Assembly: GCA_003427395.1 (NCBI GenBank)
Contig: BFEA01000082.1
Location: 520,275-543,696, forward strand
From: Chara braunii
Lineage: Eukaryota > Streptophyta > Charophyceae > Charales > Characeae
Direction of reading: 5' to 3'
Length of the DNA: 23,422 nt
Below, one piece after another: positions 1 through 9,069 of this stretch (positions are counted from its first letter, which is position 1; each line of letters starts with the position of its first letter). A model generated the notes under the pieces. That model saw only the letters and a list, made by a program, of their open reading frames with translations, was not told where the DNA came from and ran no database searches. The position numbers and the translations under genes are program-made.

Positions 1-30
1 TGCTCACACTGTATCCAATGCATCTTGCAG
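1..30 (+). promoter_or_regulatory. Probable 3' end of an intron (branch site and acceptor)
   Basis: The first 30 bases end in TTGCAG followed by GA, a good eukaryotic 3' splice site. CTCAC at 4-8 fits the loose branch-site pattern YTNAY about 22 bases upstream. The long reading frame that follows is also open to the window edge with no ATG, so these bases could instead be coding. The splice reading is preferred because no ATG in this frame precedes the long exon and the acceptor context is strong. Confidence 0.5.
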
Positions 31-3000
31 GACGCATTCAACCGACCACACAAGGCGGTTGTGGTTCCCAACCAGAACGGCTTCCCAGGTGTGGTTGCAA
101 TTCGAATGATGTGCAAGCCCTCGGAGTTAGACTTGGCGAAATGGGAAGAGAAGTCGAGAACGCAATCTGGAGCATTGATCGGTTGGGGCCAGCTTCTCCA
201 GGCGGTATCGCCATCTCCAGCTGCGGCAGCGCAGGTGCCGCAGACCGCGGATGCTGTGCAGGTACCGGCAACAACCGAAAGGCCGCCCGGAATGTCACAA
301 GGGTCGACAGGGCTTGAAGGGGGAGGCACTCGAAGAGCGAGCGTCCAACAACACAGTGATGTGGAGCAAAAGCGGACTGAGACGGGCCTATCTGAGGATG
401 TTAAGAAGATGCCGGCAGAGGACGATATGAATTGTCATATTGACATGGAGCGGGCCGATGATTCCCTTACGGAAGCGGAGAGGCAGCAGAGGGAAGAAAA
501 GTGGGAGAAGTGGAAAAAGAAGAAGATGGAAAAGTGGGAGAAGTGGCAGGAGAAGAAGAGGGCGAAGGTTATAGAACATCTGGTTGAATCGAAAAAGAAA
601 AGGAATCAGAAGATGTTGGACAAGAAGCAGATGAAGGAGGAGAAGGAGAAGGACCAAGCGATAATGGATTTGATACAGACCATGAAGGAGAGACAGGAAG
701 GGAACGCAGGCCATAACCGCATGGAGGTAGACGATGCGAAACTGGCGCAGAAAGGGGGGGAAGCGGTGGATGAGAAAAAAACACAAGGCAATCCTCAGCA
801 CGCAGAGGTGGCCCTCTCTGCACACCCGGAGACGAAATCCAAATCCACAGATCCTGCCGAAGTGGAGGATGCGATGAAAATGCGACTGGAACAGTCGGGA
901 ACTGCGTGTGAGGGCACAAAAGTGCGGACGAAGGCAGAAAAGCGGCGGGCCCAGAAGCAAAGGCAGAGGCAGAGGCGAGAGGAGGAAATGCGGAAGGAGA
1001 AAAAGGAGATGAAAGGGGGGGAGGAAGAAGGACGTAAGCTTGAGCATGAGAGGAAGGAAAAGGACAATCTGACTCAGCGAGTGGATGCTTCGGGTGGTTC
1101 TGAGATGGGTGTCGTCGGGAGCATGATGAACCTCCCGGAGGACACAAATGGTCACGATGTGGGTATTGAGTCGCAGCAGATTAAGATGAAGGCGGCAAAG
1201 AAGCAGAGGAAGAAGGGCGAAGAGGAGGAGCAGACAGAAGGACAGAAGAAGCAGCCGGTGGAGCAGAGAGGCGATACGAGGAAGAGGAAGAAGGCAGAGG
1301 AGGAGGAGGAGGAGGAGATGCAGACAGTTGAGGAGAGAAACAGCAGGAAGAAACGGAAGAAGATAGAGGTGGAGGAGGTGGAGGAAGAGGAGGAGCAGGA
1401 AAGCAGAAGCCATAAGGAGAAGAAGACGAAGAAAAAAAGGAAGGAGAACGATGACGAGGGTGAGGAGGGTGAGAAGGGGGAGGAGGAGAGGAAGGAGGAT
1501 GCCAATCACATGGAGAGCGTAGAGGCCAGCGAGGCCGATACAAAAGTGGAAAGGGTAAAGCATAGGAAAGACAAAGGGCAGGTATCAGGGGACAAGAAGG
1601 GTGATATTCCGTCTAAGAGCGAGTCCAAGAAGGCAAAGAAGAGGAAAGAGAAGGGTGAGAAAGAGACGCGTTATGAACGGGAGAATGATTTCGAGCTCGA
1701 AGAGCAAAATGCGCCTACAAAGCCGAAGAAGACGAAGGAAAAGGTAAGTGATAAAAACATGCAGGAGGAGGAGGATCCAGATAGGAGAGAGTCGAAGAAG
1801 GACAAGAAGAGGCGTCGAACAGATAATGACGATGAGCGTGAGCAAAGCGATGCCACCAAGTTGAAAAGGAAGAAGAAAGATCATTCAAAATACGAAGAAG
1901 AGGAGGTTGGGGGTAGTGATGAGATGAAAAAGGGGTGGGGAGGGCAGAACGAGAAAAAGGGGAAAGAGGAGAGGAAGGCCAAGGAGGGGGAGGAGGAGAA
2001 GAGAAGAGAGGGAGAGAAAGAGAAGAGGAGGGAGGTGGGTGGCCATGAAGAAGGGTGGACAGGTGAAGGTGAGAAGGAGATGATGGGGAAGGAGAGGAAA
2101 AAGGACAAGCAAGGGGAGAAGAAGAAGAAAAAAGAGTCAGTCAAAGAGAAGAGGAGAGAGGAGGAGGAGGAGGAGTTGCCACAAGAGCTGGATGATGATG
2201 TCCATCTTCTAGGGCATGGTGAACCCGAGGAATTGAAGAAGGAGAAGGAGAAGAAGAAGACGGCGAAGAAGAAGAAGAATAAGAAGAAGGAAAACCTTGA
2301 CATGGAGGAGGAGGAGGAGGAGGAGGAGGGGGAGAAAGAAGTTCATGATAAGGAGATGAGAATGAGGGAGGAGGAGGAGGAGAAGATGACACAAGAGATA
2401 GATAGCGATGTCCATCTTCTAGGCCATAGAGAACCGGAGGAATCAAAGATCGAGAAGGAGGAGGAGAAGAAGAAGAAGAACAAAAAGAAGAAGAAGAAGA
2501 AGAAGGAAGAGAAGCTAGACAAGGAGGAGAGGGAGGAGGGAGAGGAAGATGATCATGATAAGGAGGTCGCAATGAAAGAGGAAAAGCATAAGGGGGAAGG
2601 GGGAAAGGGGAGCATAGTGGCAAAGGAACACGGGAGCGAAACTGAGAAGGTCATGCACAGAAAGAAAGAAGAGAAAAAAATGCATCTGGAACAGCACAAT
2701 GATTCTGATGTTGTGATCTGCAAGAAATCTGGCAAGGTGAGAAAGAAGCAGGAGGAGAGGGAGGAGGACAAGGAGGAGAAGAAGGAAGAGGAGATCAAGG
2801 ATCTAACGGTGGAGGAGCGGAACAAGAACAAGTCTAAGGACGGTGAAAAGGCAGACAAGCTTGGCAATATGCGGACCGAAGGAAAGTCGGACGAGGACGG
2901 TAAGGCGGAGAGCGATGCGTCGAGATGGAAACGTACATTTTGTGATGGGCCGAACGCTCCGGAGCATGGAAAGCCGAAGAAAGAGAAGAAAAAGAAGTTG

Positions 3001-3774
3001 AAGGAACGACTGTGTGCGGACGGTGAGTCAGAGGTTGCGGATGGTGCGGAAGCATACAAGAGAAAAAAGAGAGTAGATGAAAATATGGTTGCGTGGAGTG
3101 TTGAACGCACGTCGACGGAGAATGCGGAGTCGTCAGAGGATGGGGACGACAGTCGCAAGGACAGGAAAAAGAAGAAGAAAAAGAGGAAGGAGTCGTTGGC
3201 AAGTCATGCCGATTCGATTGGCACGAAGAGTGCTGAACATATGCGGATGGTGAACGCGGAGGAGTGGGAGGATGAGGACGACAGCCGTAAGGAAACGAAA
3301 AAGAAAAAGAAAAAGAGTAAGGAGGAATTGGGAAGCAATGCCGACTTGATTGACACAAAGAGCGGTGAACGTCCGCGGGGGATGGGGAATGACGAGGAGT
3401 GGGAGAAGGAGGGAGTTGAGAATCGAAAGGAAGGGAAGAAGAAGAAGAAGAAGAAGAAGGAGAGGGAGGAGAGGGAGAGGGAGGAGGAGGAGGAGTTGGG
3501 CAATGATGGCGACTCAATTGCGGCAGCCCGAAATGGAAAGAGAAAGTTGGCCGAGGATGGGGACGGCCGAAGTGAAGATGAAGAGTGCGTAAGGAGTTTG
3601 ACGGGAAGACTTAAACCTACACCACAATTGGACCCTCAGCCTGATGAGGAGGCTGCCAAGAAGGCGGAGGCTCTGGATGCAGAGGACTTAGAGTGCAGGG
3701 TAAAGGCGCAGTCTGCGGAGCTTGAACGCTTGAAGGCAATGATTCACGGTCTTGTCAAAAAAACTGTACTGTAA
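31..3774 (+). CDS. Lys/Glu-rich, highly charged, probably nuclear or nucleolar protein (5'-partial terminal exon)
   Basis: This is an uninterrupted frame of 1247 codons ending in TAA at 3772-3774. There is no ATG at its start, so it is probably the last exon of a longer gene, entered through the acceptor at 30/31. Counting from base 31, residues 1 to about 60 have normal composition (…FPGVVAIRMMCKPSELDLAKWEEK…) and probably belong to a folded domain that continues upstream. I do not recognise that domain. From about residue 148 to 1185 the chain is almost all K, E, R and D, with many KKKRK-type clusters that would act as nuclear localisation signals and long charged helices. The last ~55 residues return to mixed composition, with a short heptad-like coiled coil (…LERLKAMIHGLV…). 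Two internal protein repeats are listed separately. Long charged KKE/D tails occur in nucleolar proteins, so a nuclear role is inferred from composition only. Opposite-strand frames here are Leu/Ser/Pro shadows of the purine-rich coding strand. Confidence 0.75.
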   Translation, partial: DAFNRPHKAVVVPNQNGFPGVVAIRMMCKPSELDLAKWEEKSRTQSGALIGWGQLLQAVSPSPAAAAQVPQTADAVQVPATTERPPGMSQGSTGLEGGGTRRASVQQHSDVEQKRTETGLSEDVKKMPAEDDMNCHIDMERADDSLTEAERQQREEKWEKWKKKKMEKWEKWQEKKRAKVIEHLVESKKKRNQKMLDKKQMKEEKEKDQAIMDLIQTMKERQEGNAGHNRMEVDDAKLAQKGGEAVDEKKTQGNPQHAEVALSAHPETKSKSTDPAEVEDAMKMRLEQSGTACEGTKVRTKAEKRRAQKQRQRQRREEEMRKEKKEMKGGEEEGRKLEHERKEKDNLTQRVDASGGSEMGVVGSMMNLPEDTNGHDVGIESQQIKMKAAKKQRKKGEEEEQTEGQKKQPVEQRGDTRKRKKAEEEEEEEMQTVEERNSRKKRKKIEVEEVEEEEEQESRSHKEKKTKKKRKENDDEGEEGEKGEEERKEDANHMESVEASEADTKVERVKHRKDKGQVSGDKKGDIPSKSESKKAKKRKEKGEKETRYERENDFELEEQNAPTKPKKTKEKVSDKNMQEEEDPDRRESKKDKKRRRTDNDDEREQSDATKLKRKKKDHSKYEEEEVGGSDEMKKGWGGQNEKKGKEERKAKEGEEEKRREGEKEKRREVGGHEEGWTGEGEKEMMGKERKKDKQGEKKKKKESVKEKRREEEEEELPQELDDDVHLLGHGEPEELKKEKEKKKTAKKKKNKKKENLDMEEEEEEEEGEKEVHDKEMRMREEEEEKMTQEIDSDVHLLGHREPEESKIEKEEEKKKKNKKKKKKKKEEKLDKEEREEGEEDDHDKEVAMKEEKHKGEGGKGSIVAKEHGSETEKVMHRKKEEKKMHLEQHNDSDVVICKKSGKVRKKQEEREEDKEEKKEEEIKDLTVEERNKNKSKDGEKADKLGNMRTEGKSDEDGKAESDASRWKRTFCDGPNAPEHGKPKKEKKKKLKERLCADGESEVADGAEAYKRKKRVDENMVAWSVERTSTENAESSEDGDDSRKDRKKKKKKRKESLASHADSIGTKSAEHMRMVNAEEWEDEDDSRKETKKKKKKSKEELGSNADLIDTKSGERPRGMGNDEEWEKEGVENRKEGKKKKKKKKEREEREREEEEELGNDGDSIAAARNGKRKLAEDGDGRSEDEECVRSLTGRLKPTPQLDPQPDEEAAKKAEALDAEDLECRVKAQSAELERLKAMIHGLVKKTVL
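2161..2580 (+). repeat. 210-bp tandem duplication inside the Lys/Glu-rich exon
   Basis: The non-charged motif DVHLLGH followed by PEE occurs twice, with its leading Asp at residues 721 and 791 (codons at 2191 and 2401), exactly 70 codons apart. Each motif is preceded by E-rich and followed by KKKNKKK-rich sequence. The spacing of 210 bp keeps the frame. The motif is conserved in both units while the charged linkers vary, which may mark it as the functional part of the unit. Confidence 0.85.
3133..3560 (+). repeat. 44-46-residue protein repeat, about three units, near the C-terminus
   Basis: Units have the order DDSRK, a K-rich run, then a stretch like SHADSIGTKS, then EEW. Clear starts lie at 3145 and 3277 (132 bp apart), with a weaker third at about 3415. 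The third unit carries an extra Glu/Arg insertion, so its Asp-Ser-Ile motif falls 168 bp after the second. All spacings keep the frame, consistent with in-frame unequal exchange. Confidence 0.75.
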
Positions 3775-3810
3775 ATCCTCATCCTTGAAACATGTTAAAT
3801 CCTCATCCTT
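3772..3810 (+). repeat. 15-bp direct repeat at the stop codon
   Basis: TAAATCCTCATCCTT occurs at 3772-3786 and 3796-3810, 24 bp apart. The first copy contains the stop codon. It probably lies in the 3' UTR. No canonical AATAAA was seen close by. Confidence 0.7.
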
Positions 3811-4954
<1,144 letters not shown>

Positions 4955-5067
4955 GGGCCTCGCTCCACGTGCACAAACGACAAAAATCATGGGGGTGTAT
5001 CTGTTCAAATTCTAGCGGAAGGTTCGCTCTTGTTTTGCGCATCTCAAGAGTATTGCAGCGAGGCCCC
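4955..5067 (+). mobile_element. Short TIR element, dispersed family copy 1
   Basis: The segment runs from GGGCCTCGCT to AGCGAGGCCC, which are inverted termini. The interior shares an ordered series of blocks with copies at 5973-6101 (opposite strand), 11041-11181 (same strand) and 11389-11550 (opposite strand): GTGCACAAA, ATCATGG, TTCTAGCGGAAG, TTCGCTCTTGTTTTG and GTATTGCAGCGAGG. No coding capacity is present. It is probably a MITE-like non-autonomous repeat; a clear target duplication was not seen. Confidence 0.65.
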
Positions 5068-5181
5068 AATCCTTGAAAACAAGGAGACCCGACCACGACA
5101 AGTCGAGAGTTCGAGGTCTTGAAAGGAACAGGCATTATACGGCAACACCTAGTAACTGCATAAAAAATGTAAAATATACAC

Positions 5182-5275
5182 TCAGGATCAAGTCCTGGTC
5201 AGACGAATGCCACAAATCCTTAAAAGTTAAAACTAAATTGAAACATCCCACCCGGTAAACAGGACTTGATCCTGA
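5182..5275. repeat. 16-bp perfect inverted repeat (long-loop hairpin)
   Basis: TCAGGATCAAGTCCTG at 5182-5197 is exactly complementary to 5260-5275, with a 62-base loop. Confidence 0.9.
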
Positions 5276-5374
5276 TGGGACCTTGATAGGACCTTGATGT
5301 TTCTTGGTCCTTGACATTATGGGACCAAGAACTGAACCGGAACCAAAATGTCATGTCCCATCCGGTAAACAGGG
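5244..5374. repeat. Direct CCGGTAAACAGG repeats flanking a second hairpin
   Basis: CATCCCACCCGGTAAACAGG at 5244-5263 recurs with one inserted T-run difference as CATGTCCCATCCGGTAAACAGG near 5350-5373. Between them GGACCTTGAT is repeated in tandem, and TTCTTGGTCC (5301-5310) pairs perfectly with 5322-5331 across an 11-base loop. With the preceding 16-bp inverted repeat this makes a compact structured block, possibly a small decayed element. Confidence 0.75.
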
Positions 5375-5632
5375 ATTTTACGGTATCTAATGCCCATAGC
5401 CCTGCGAATTTCCCATGCAGGGGTACCCACAGGGAAGGCCAAGGAAAGCAACAGGACGGGTGTTGGCGGGACGGCCGGCAGAGAAGCAAGCAGTTAACGC
5501 AGCAAGGCAACAAGTTGCATCGAAATGGGAAAAAAAAAAAAAAAAAAAGCATCGAAATGGAAAGCTCGGCAGAGTTGCGAGCGGCTGTAGCAGGCTTACG
5601 GGGAGTAGTAGTAAATACAAAATAGTAAATAC
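5375..5632. other. Unassigned spacer with an A-tract
   Basis: It contains an A-run near 5530-5548 flanked on both sides by ATCGAAATGG, a short direct repeat around the tract. Nothing else was recognised. Confidence 0.5.
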
Positions 5633-5864
5633 TATATACCATAGTTGCGGCGCACCAGTGCGCAGTGCGGTGCGGGGCGGTGCGCACTGCGCTGTGCGTT
5701 GGAATGACAGCACGTGCACTGTGCGCCGTGCGCTGTGTGCAGTGCGCAGTGCGGTGAGGGAGGTGCGCCCTGGGCGTGATATAAATTTAAAAAAAAAAAA
5801 AAAGGCCTAGGCTCTCTCTCTCTCAATTAGGAGGATGGTCTCGTCATCAGATTCTGTGGAAGAG

Positions 5865-6226
5865 GTGGGCCAGACCACCAGTATATGCTTTGGATTCGAG
5901 TTCAAGGCTGTAGCTCGGCAGTTATGGGTCACCAATTCAGCTAGAGCCTGTTCATGTCTCCACGTGATTCTCAGGGCCTCCCTCCACCACTCGCCATATG
6001 TATACAATATTAGTAGAAGGAATCTTCTGCTAAAACATGGGACCATACACCGCCATATGCTATTTCTTTTGCGCATGTGGTGAGCAGTGGAGCAGGCCCC
6101 ACTGCATGTATTCATAAGAAAACAAAAACAATAAACTACAGGCATCTTCATCCTAACCCATAACTGCCGACATGCAGACCTGACCTGAACGCCAATCTTC
6201 ATCATATATTGGTGGTCGGCCAGCCG
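5865..6226. repeat. Foldback repeat with ~72-bp imperfect inverted arms
   Basis: Left arm 5865-5937 and right arm about 6151-6226 align in opposite orientation. Shared blocks include GGCCAGACCACC against GGCCGACCACC, TATATG, and the perfect TCGGCAGTTATGGGT. The loop holds the dispersed-family copy at 5973-6101, so the structure is either one foldback element or an insertion into an older palindrome. Confidence 0.7.
5973..6101 (-). mobile_element. Short TIR element, dispersed family copy 2
   Basis: It is bounded by GGGCCTCCCTCC on the left and GGAGCAGGCCCC on the right (imperfect inverted termini). The interior, in reverse orientation, matches the family blocks seen at 11389-11480: GAATCTTCTGCTAAAACATGG, shortened here to GAATCTTC and AAAACATGG, then ACACCGCCAT and GCGCATGT. 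It is non-coding. Confidence 0.6.
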
Positions 6227-6600
6227 TGGAAATGCAAGTCGTGACTTCTGCGAAGTTCGCGGGGCAGGTCGTTGCTAGGCGACTACCCCCTTCTTGCGAA
6301 CTTACCTCACCACTGCGCGGGATTTGCAGAAGGGAGGGGGAAGGCCAGTTTCCGTACCCCGGCTAAGAAAAAAGTTGGAATGAGCCCTATTTTATGCTTT
6401 GCCATTTTGAAATTTCTGGGGGTAGGGCCTGCGGAAATTGAACTTCGGCAGCCCTTGCCCAAAAAAAAAAAAAGTTTGGGCCGGGGGCGCGGCCGGTTTG
6501 CGAGCTCGCGTGGTGCGTTTAACATTTTTGCCGAGTTGAGGACCCTATGGAATGACAAACCCCTACTTTTTTTTTTTTTTTTTTTGGGACCTAATTTTTA
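6102..6600. other. Interior of the 1-kb unit, no gene seen
   Basis: Sequence is mixed with an A-run near 6461-6473 and a T-run at about 6568-6585. Frames here are short and carry homopolymer residues. Nothing codes convincingly. Confidence 0.5.
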
Positions 6601-6785
6601 CAGTGCAGTGCGCTGTGCAGTGCGCCGCAACTATGCTATATACACATATACACTGTCTGCACGACTCTGGAGGGAATTTCAAAATTGTATGGCTTCTCGT
6701 TTCCCTTGCAATTCGGACACCGCTCCTCTCCCTCTGGGATATTTACTCTTCCCACTCTTTTTCCCTTTCCCAGGTGCAACTTTAC

Positions 6786-7181
6786 CTATCCATCAACTGC
6801 TGCTACAATCTCCCCGCGATGCAGGCGGCTAAACATATCTTTCACGTCATATGATGCCGAGAGTAGGCGTGTGTCCGCCCCCTTTCGTCTGAATTTCTGC
6901 TTTGCCTTCGTGAGCCGGTCGGCTAGCCTTGATACCGCATGCAAATTGAAGTGTGGCTTTAATTCAGCGATCCTCGTCAGCAGCAAGTTGAGGGCCCTGG
7001 CCATTTTCTTGCTTGTGGTGTTCATCGACTCCCGAAACGTTGGGCAGATCGGGCGAAACAACGTAAGGTCCTTTCGCTTTGGGGGACCATGTACTAGCTC
7101 CTTTCCTCCTCCCCCTATCATCTTCCATTTGCCTAGTTGCCCCAGACCTGCCTGAACATACAAGTCCGCGTAGCTCTCCCG
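6786..7181 (-). pseudogene. Reverse transcriptase fragment (retroelement remnant)
   Basis: The minus-strand frame is open from after TAG at 7182-7184 to TAG at 6786-6788 and has no ATG near its start. Its peptide contains FRPICPTFRE, like the RPI-type segment before the RT palm, then about 60 residues with basic helices, then SYDVKDMFSRL. In the last, YDVKDMF fits RT motif A, with the first catalytic Asp encoded at 6846-6848. The fragment ends about 15 residues after motif A, so motif B and the YxDD motif are missing; the frame stops inside what should be the palm. The N-terminal side is cut off by purine-rich repeat DNA at 7246 onward. I infer a non-LTR or Penelope-like source, because the motif A context is unlike Ty1/copia or gypsy, but the clade cannot be fixed. 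It cannot encode an active enzyme. Confidence 0.65.
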
Positions 7182-7245
7182 CTAGTAGTAGTACTCTAAT
7201 TCTTGAATTAAATAATTTAAATTACAATTTCAACCCCTTCTTTCT

Positions 7246-7375
7246 CGAGGGTAGAGGGCAGGGGAAGGGGAGGGGGAGAGGGGAAAGGAAGGGAGGGGGA
7301 GAGAGGGGAGAGGAAGGGGGAATGCAAGGGGAGGGGGAGAAGATGGAGGGGAACGGGAGGGGGGAGGGAGGAAAC
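7246..7375. repeat. Purine-only GGGGA-rich tract
   Basis: The plus strand is almost entirely G and A in GAGGGG, GGGGAAGG and GGGAGAGG words. Such mirror-like polypurine DNA can form triplexes. The peptide frames across it are composition artefacts. Confidence 0.9.
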
Positions 7376-7485
7376 TGTGGCACATGTAAGGGAGGGCAGA
7401 TATTGGGTTGATTGGACAAAAGGGGGATTTGACACCATACTGGTACACATCAGTATGTTCTCCTGATCAGTTCAAACTTCACAGA

Positions 7486-7655
7486 GAGTAATCTGAAATA
7501 GCAAAACAAAAAAAGAAAAAGAAGAGTGATCTGACATAGCAAAAAAAAAAAAAAAAAGAAAAAGGACTGATCTGACATAGTGAAAAAAAAGAAAAGGAGT
7601 GCTCCGATGTATCAAAAAAAAAAAAAGAAAAAAAAAGAGGAGTGATCTGACCTCT
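7486..7655 (+). repeat. Degenerate tandem repeat, GAGTGATCTGACATAG plus A-tract, about 4.5 units
   Basis: Units of roughly 32-44 bp begin with variants of GAGTGATCTGACATAG and end in an A-rich tail of variable length. Starts fall near 7486, 7525, 7566, 7598 and 7641. Length variation is confined to the A-tails. Confidence 0.8.
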
Positions 7656-8019
7656 CCCCAAATCACTGGGGGGGCGAAAGGACCAGACAAGATTCAATCT
7701 TTTTTATTTTTATTTCGCAGGTGACGCTCTCTCTTTTGTGCAGAGATACACCGGGGGAGAGGTCCTGCCATGACCAGCAAATAGGATTTGGTTGAAAGCC
7801 TGAATCTGGACGTGTTTGTGGAGATGCAGAAAACGGTGACTGTATCTGCTTTTCTGAATGATTGTCTTTAACGCATCCAGGTACAAGCGATTAATCCAAA
7901 ATCCTTTTTGCCAGTGCGACCTAGTCCTTGCTGGCAATCAGGACTAGTGTCCCATCAGGTATGATGGTACCGTCCAAAGGACAAACTCGCACGAGGACCG
8001 ACTGACTTGTTTCTTGATG
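7656..8019. other. Unassigned; one weak minus-strand frame
   Basis: A 75-codon minus frame (7710-7937) has ordinary composition (…WINRLYLDALKTIIQ…) but no recognised motif. It is left uncalled. No repeats were seen. Confidence 0.4.
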
Positions 8020-8071
8020 TAGTTATGGTCAGATGCATCCGCATCCATCCATAACTACGGTCAGATACATT
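8020..8071 (-). repeat. Short dispersed repeat, ATGTATCTGACCG type, copy 1
   Basis: In reverse orientation this segment aligns with 12837-12887: both begin ATGTATCTGACCG, continue with TTA…GTGGATG-like or GCGGATG sequence, and end ATCTGACCA. It also folds: TAGTTATGG at 8020-8028 pairs with 8049-8057. Confidence 0.7.
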
Positions 8072-8299
8072 TAATATAGAGCTAGTGTGAGTACACCCCT
8101 AGACTCGAACACAACTTAGAGGCCTCTTCAGCCCAGAATGGGCTGCCGGGAAAAAAAAACATATCTGATCTTCTGTGTGTGTGTGTAGGGGGGGACCTAA
8201 TCTGGAAAGGTAAGATAGAACTTCTTCCTGATGTGCGATGGATTTATTTATTTATTTATTTTTATTTTTTTTGGGAAGTGCGCCGGATTTCACACGTAC

Positions 8300-8306
8300 A
8301 CACACA

Positions 8307-8339
<33 letters not shown>

Positions 8340-8417
8340 CTTCGTCGACTCCAGACTGGAGGGCAGCTTTGCGGTGGTTTGCTTTCTTGGCTTGTTGTCA
8401 AATCAGTCTGGAGTCGA
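8300..8417. repeat. (CA)n-(A)n tract followed by a 14-bp inverted repeat
   Basis: CA repeats at about 8298-8320 run into A-19 or so. TCGACTCCAGACTG at 8345-8358 is perfectly complementary to 8404-8417 with a 45-base loop. Confidence 0.85.
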
Positions 8418-8568
8418 TCCCAACTGGTACACACAGAAATGATGTCCCGACTCTGGTTCCGACTGTTACGTAAGAGAATGATGATGTTCCATGTTGATGC
8501 CAGTGGCCGTCTGTTTGGGCCAGGCTAGCTGATGATCCATATCTAGTATCTACTGCTGTCACGGTCTG

Positions 8569-8672
8569 TTTTTTTTTTTTTTTTTCTGTAGAATGTGTAC
8601 ACCATTTGTCGATTTATGGACGTCATCCTTGGGAAGGGGCGGGGGCCATACTAATATTCTCTTTGTCATTCC
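8569..8672 (-). pseudogene. U6 snRNA-derived retropseudogene with a poly(A) tail
   Basis: Read on the minus strand from 8672, the sequence follows plant-type U6 snRNA in order: GGAATGA (for GGAACGA), AAAGAGAA, ATTAGTATGGCCCC (for ATTAGCATGGCCCC), AAGGATGAC, AAATCGA and AAATGG, ending near 8598. U6 normally assists splicing catalysis; the invariant ACAGAGA box reads ACAAAGA and the AGC triad reads AGT, and about seven extra bases interrupt the middle. The 5' stem-loop is absent. Instead of a Pol III T-stop the minus strand continues about 12 bases and then a run of 17 A (8569-8585). Truncation at the 5' end plus a 3' A-tail is the mark of LINE-mediated retroposition. An imperfect flanking repeat (ACTGCTGTC at 8552-8560; ACTGCTGCTGTC at 8683-8694) may be the target duplication. 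Confidence 0.8.
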
Positions 8673-8865
8673 GCAAAGCAGGACTGCTGCTGTCTTTTGG
8701 GTTACGAAGCCAAAGATCTGGGCCCAATTACAGGAGCACCAAATGTGAAAATGACAAAAGCTATGTCAGGTGTGTCTTCCGTAGGTCTCGCAGAATGTAC
8801 ATGCGCCGTTTAACAAATTCGGTGAGTCGTGCGACGAGGCCCCCGGACTACGTCGTTTGGCGCTC
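8673..8865. other. Unassigned spacer
   Basis: Mixed sequence. A plus frame crosses it but also crosses the U6-derived copy and the following tandem repeat, so it is not a gene. Confidence 0.5.
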
Positions 8866-9069
8866 TGTCCTACTCCATCCCCACATCTCAATCCAATCTT
8901 ACGTGACTGTCTTCACCCAAACATAACACACCCTCTTCACGACTGTACCGGATTGGAAAGATTTGACACTATGTCCTACTCCATCCCCACATCTCAATCC
9001 AATCTTACCGTGACTGTCTTCACCCAAACATAACACACCCTCTTCACGACTGTACCGGATTGGAAAGAT
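8866..9069 (+). repeat. Recent tandem duplication, ~97 bp, period 106
   Basis: 8866-8962 and 8972-9069 are identical except for one inserted base (ACGTGACTG against ACCGTGACTG). A 9-bp spacer lies between. A weaker third end (GACTGTATGAGACCAGAAAGAT) follows near 9125-9147, so an older array may have existed. Confidence 0.95.

Larger units (their letters stand above)
5633..6642. mobile_element. 1-kb unit bounded by 23-bp inverted repeats
   Basis: The 23 bases at 5633-5655 (core ATAGTTGCGGCGCAC) match the reverse complement of 6620-6642 at 22 of 23 positions. Inside each end lies sequence rich in GTGC/GCGC words (5656-5772 and 6601-6619), followed by an A-tract on the left (about 5788-5803) and a T-tract on the right (about 6568-6585), so the ends are roughly mirror-symmetric. 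No long gene lies inside. A foldback repeat and one short-family copy lie within it. No target duplication was found at the edges, so the true borders may differ. Confidence 0.55.

Noticed and set aside
1743-1764. Perfect donor-like GTAAGT followed by GCAG inside the exon
   Set aside because: The implied intron would be 22 bases, too short to splice, and the frame is open through it.
388-3517. Long minus-strand frames opposite the Lys/Glu-rich exon
   Set aside because: They are Leu/Ser/Pro/Phe-rich complements of GAG/AAG codons, not independent genes.
8095-8130. B-box-like GTTCGAGTC on the minus strand near 8105
   Set aside because: The nearest A-box-like sequence is only about 20 bases away, too close for a tRNA-type promoter.
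8606-8926. 106-codon plus frame
   Set aside because: It runs antisense through the U6-derived copy and into the tandem repeat.
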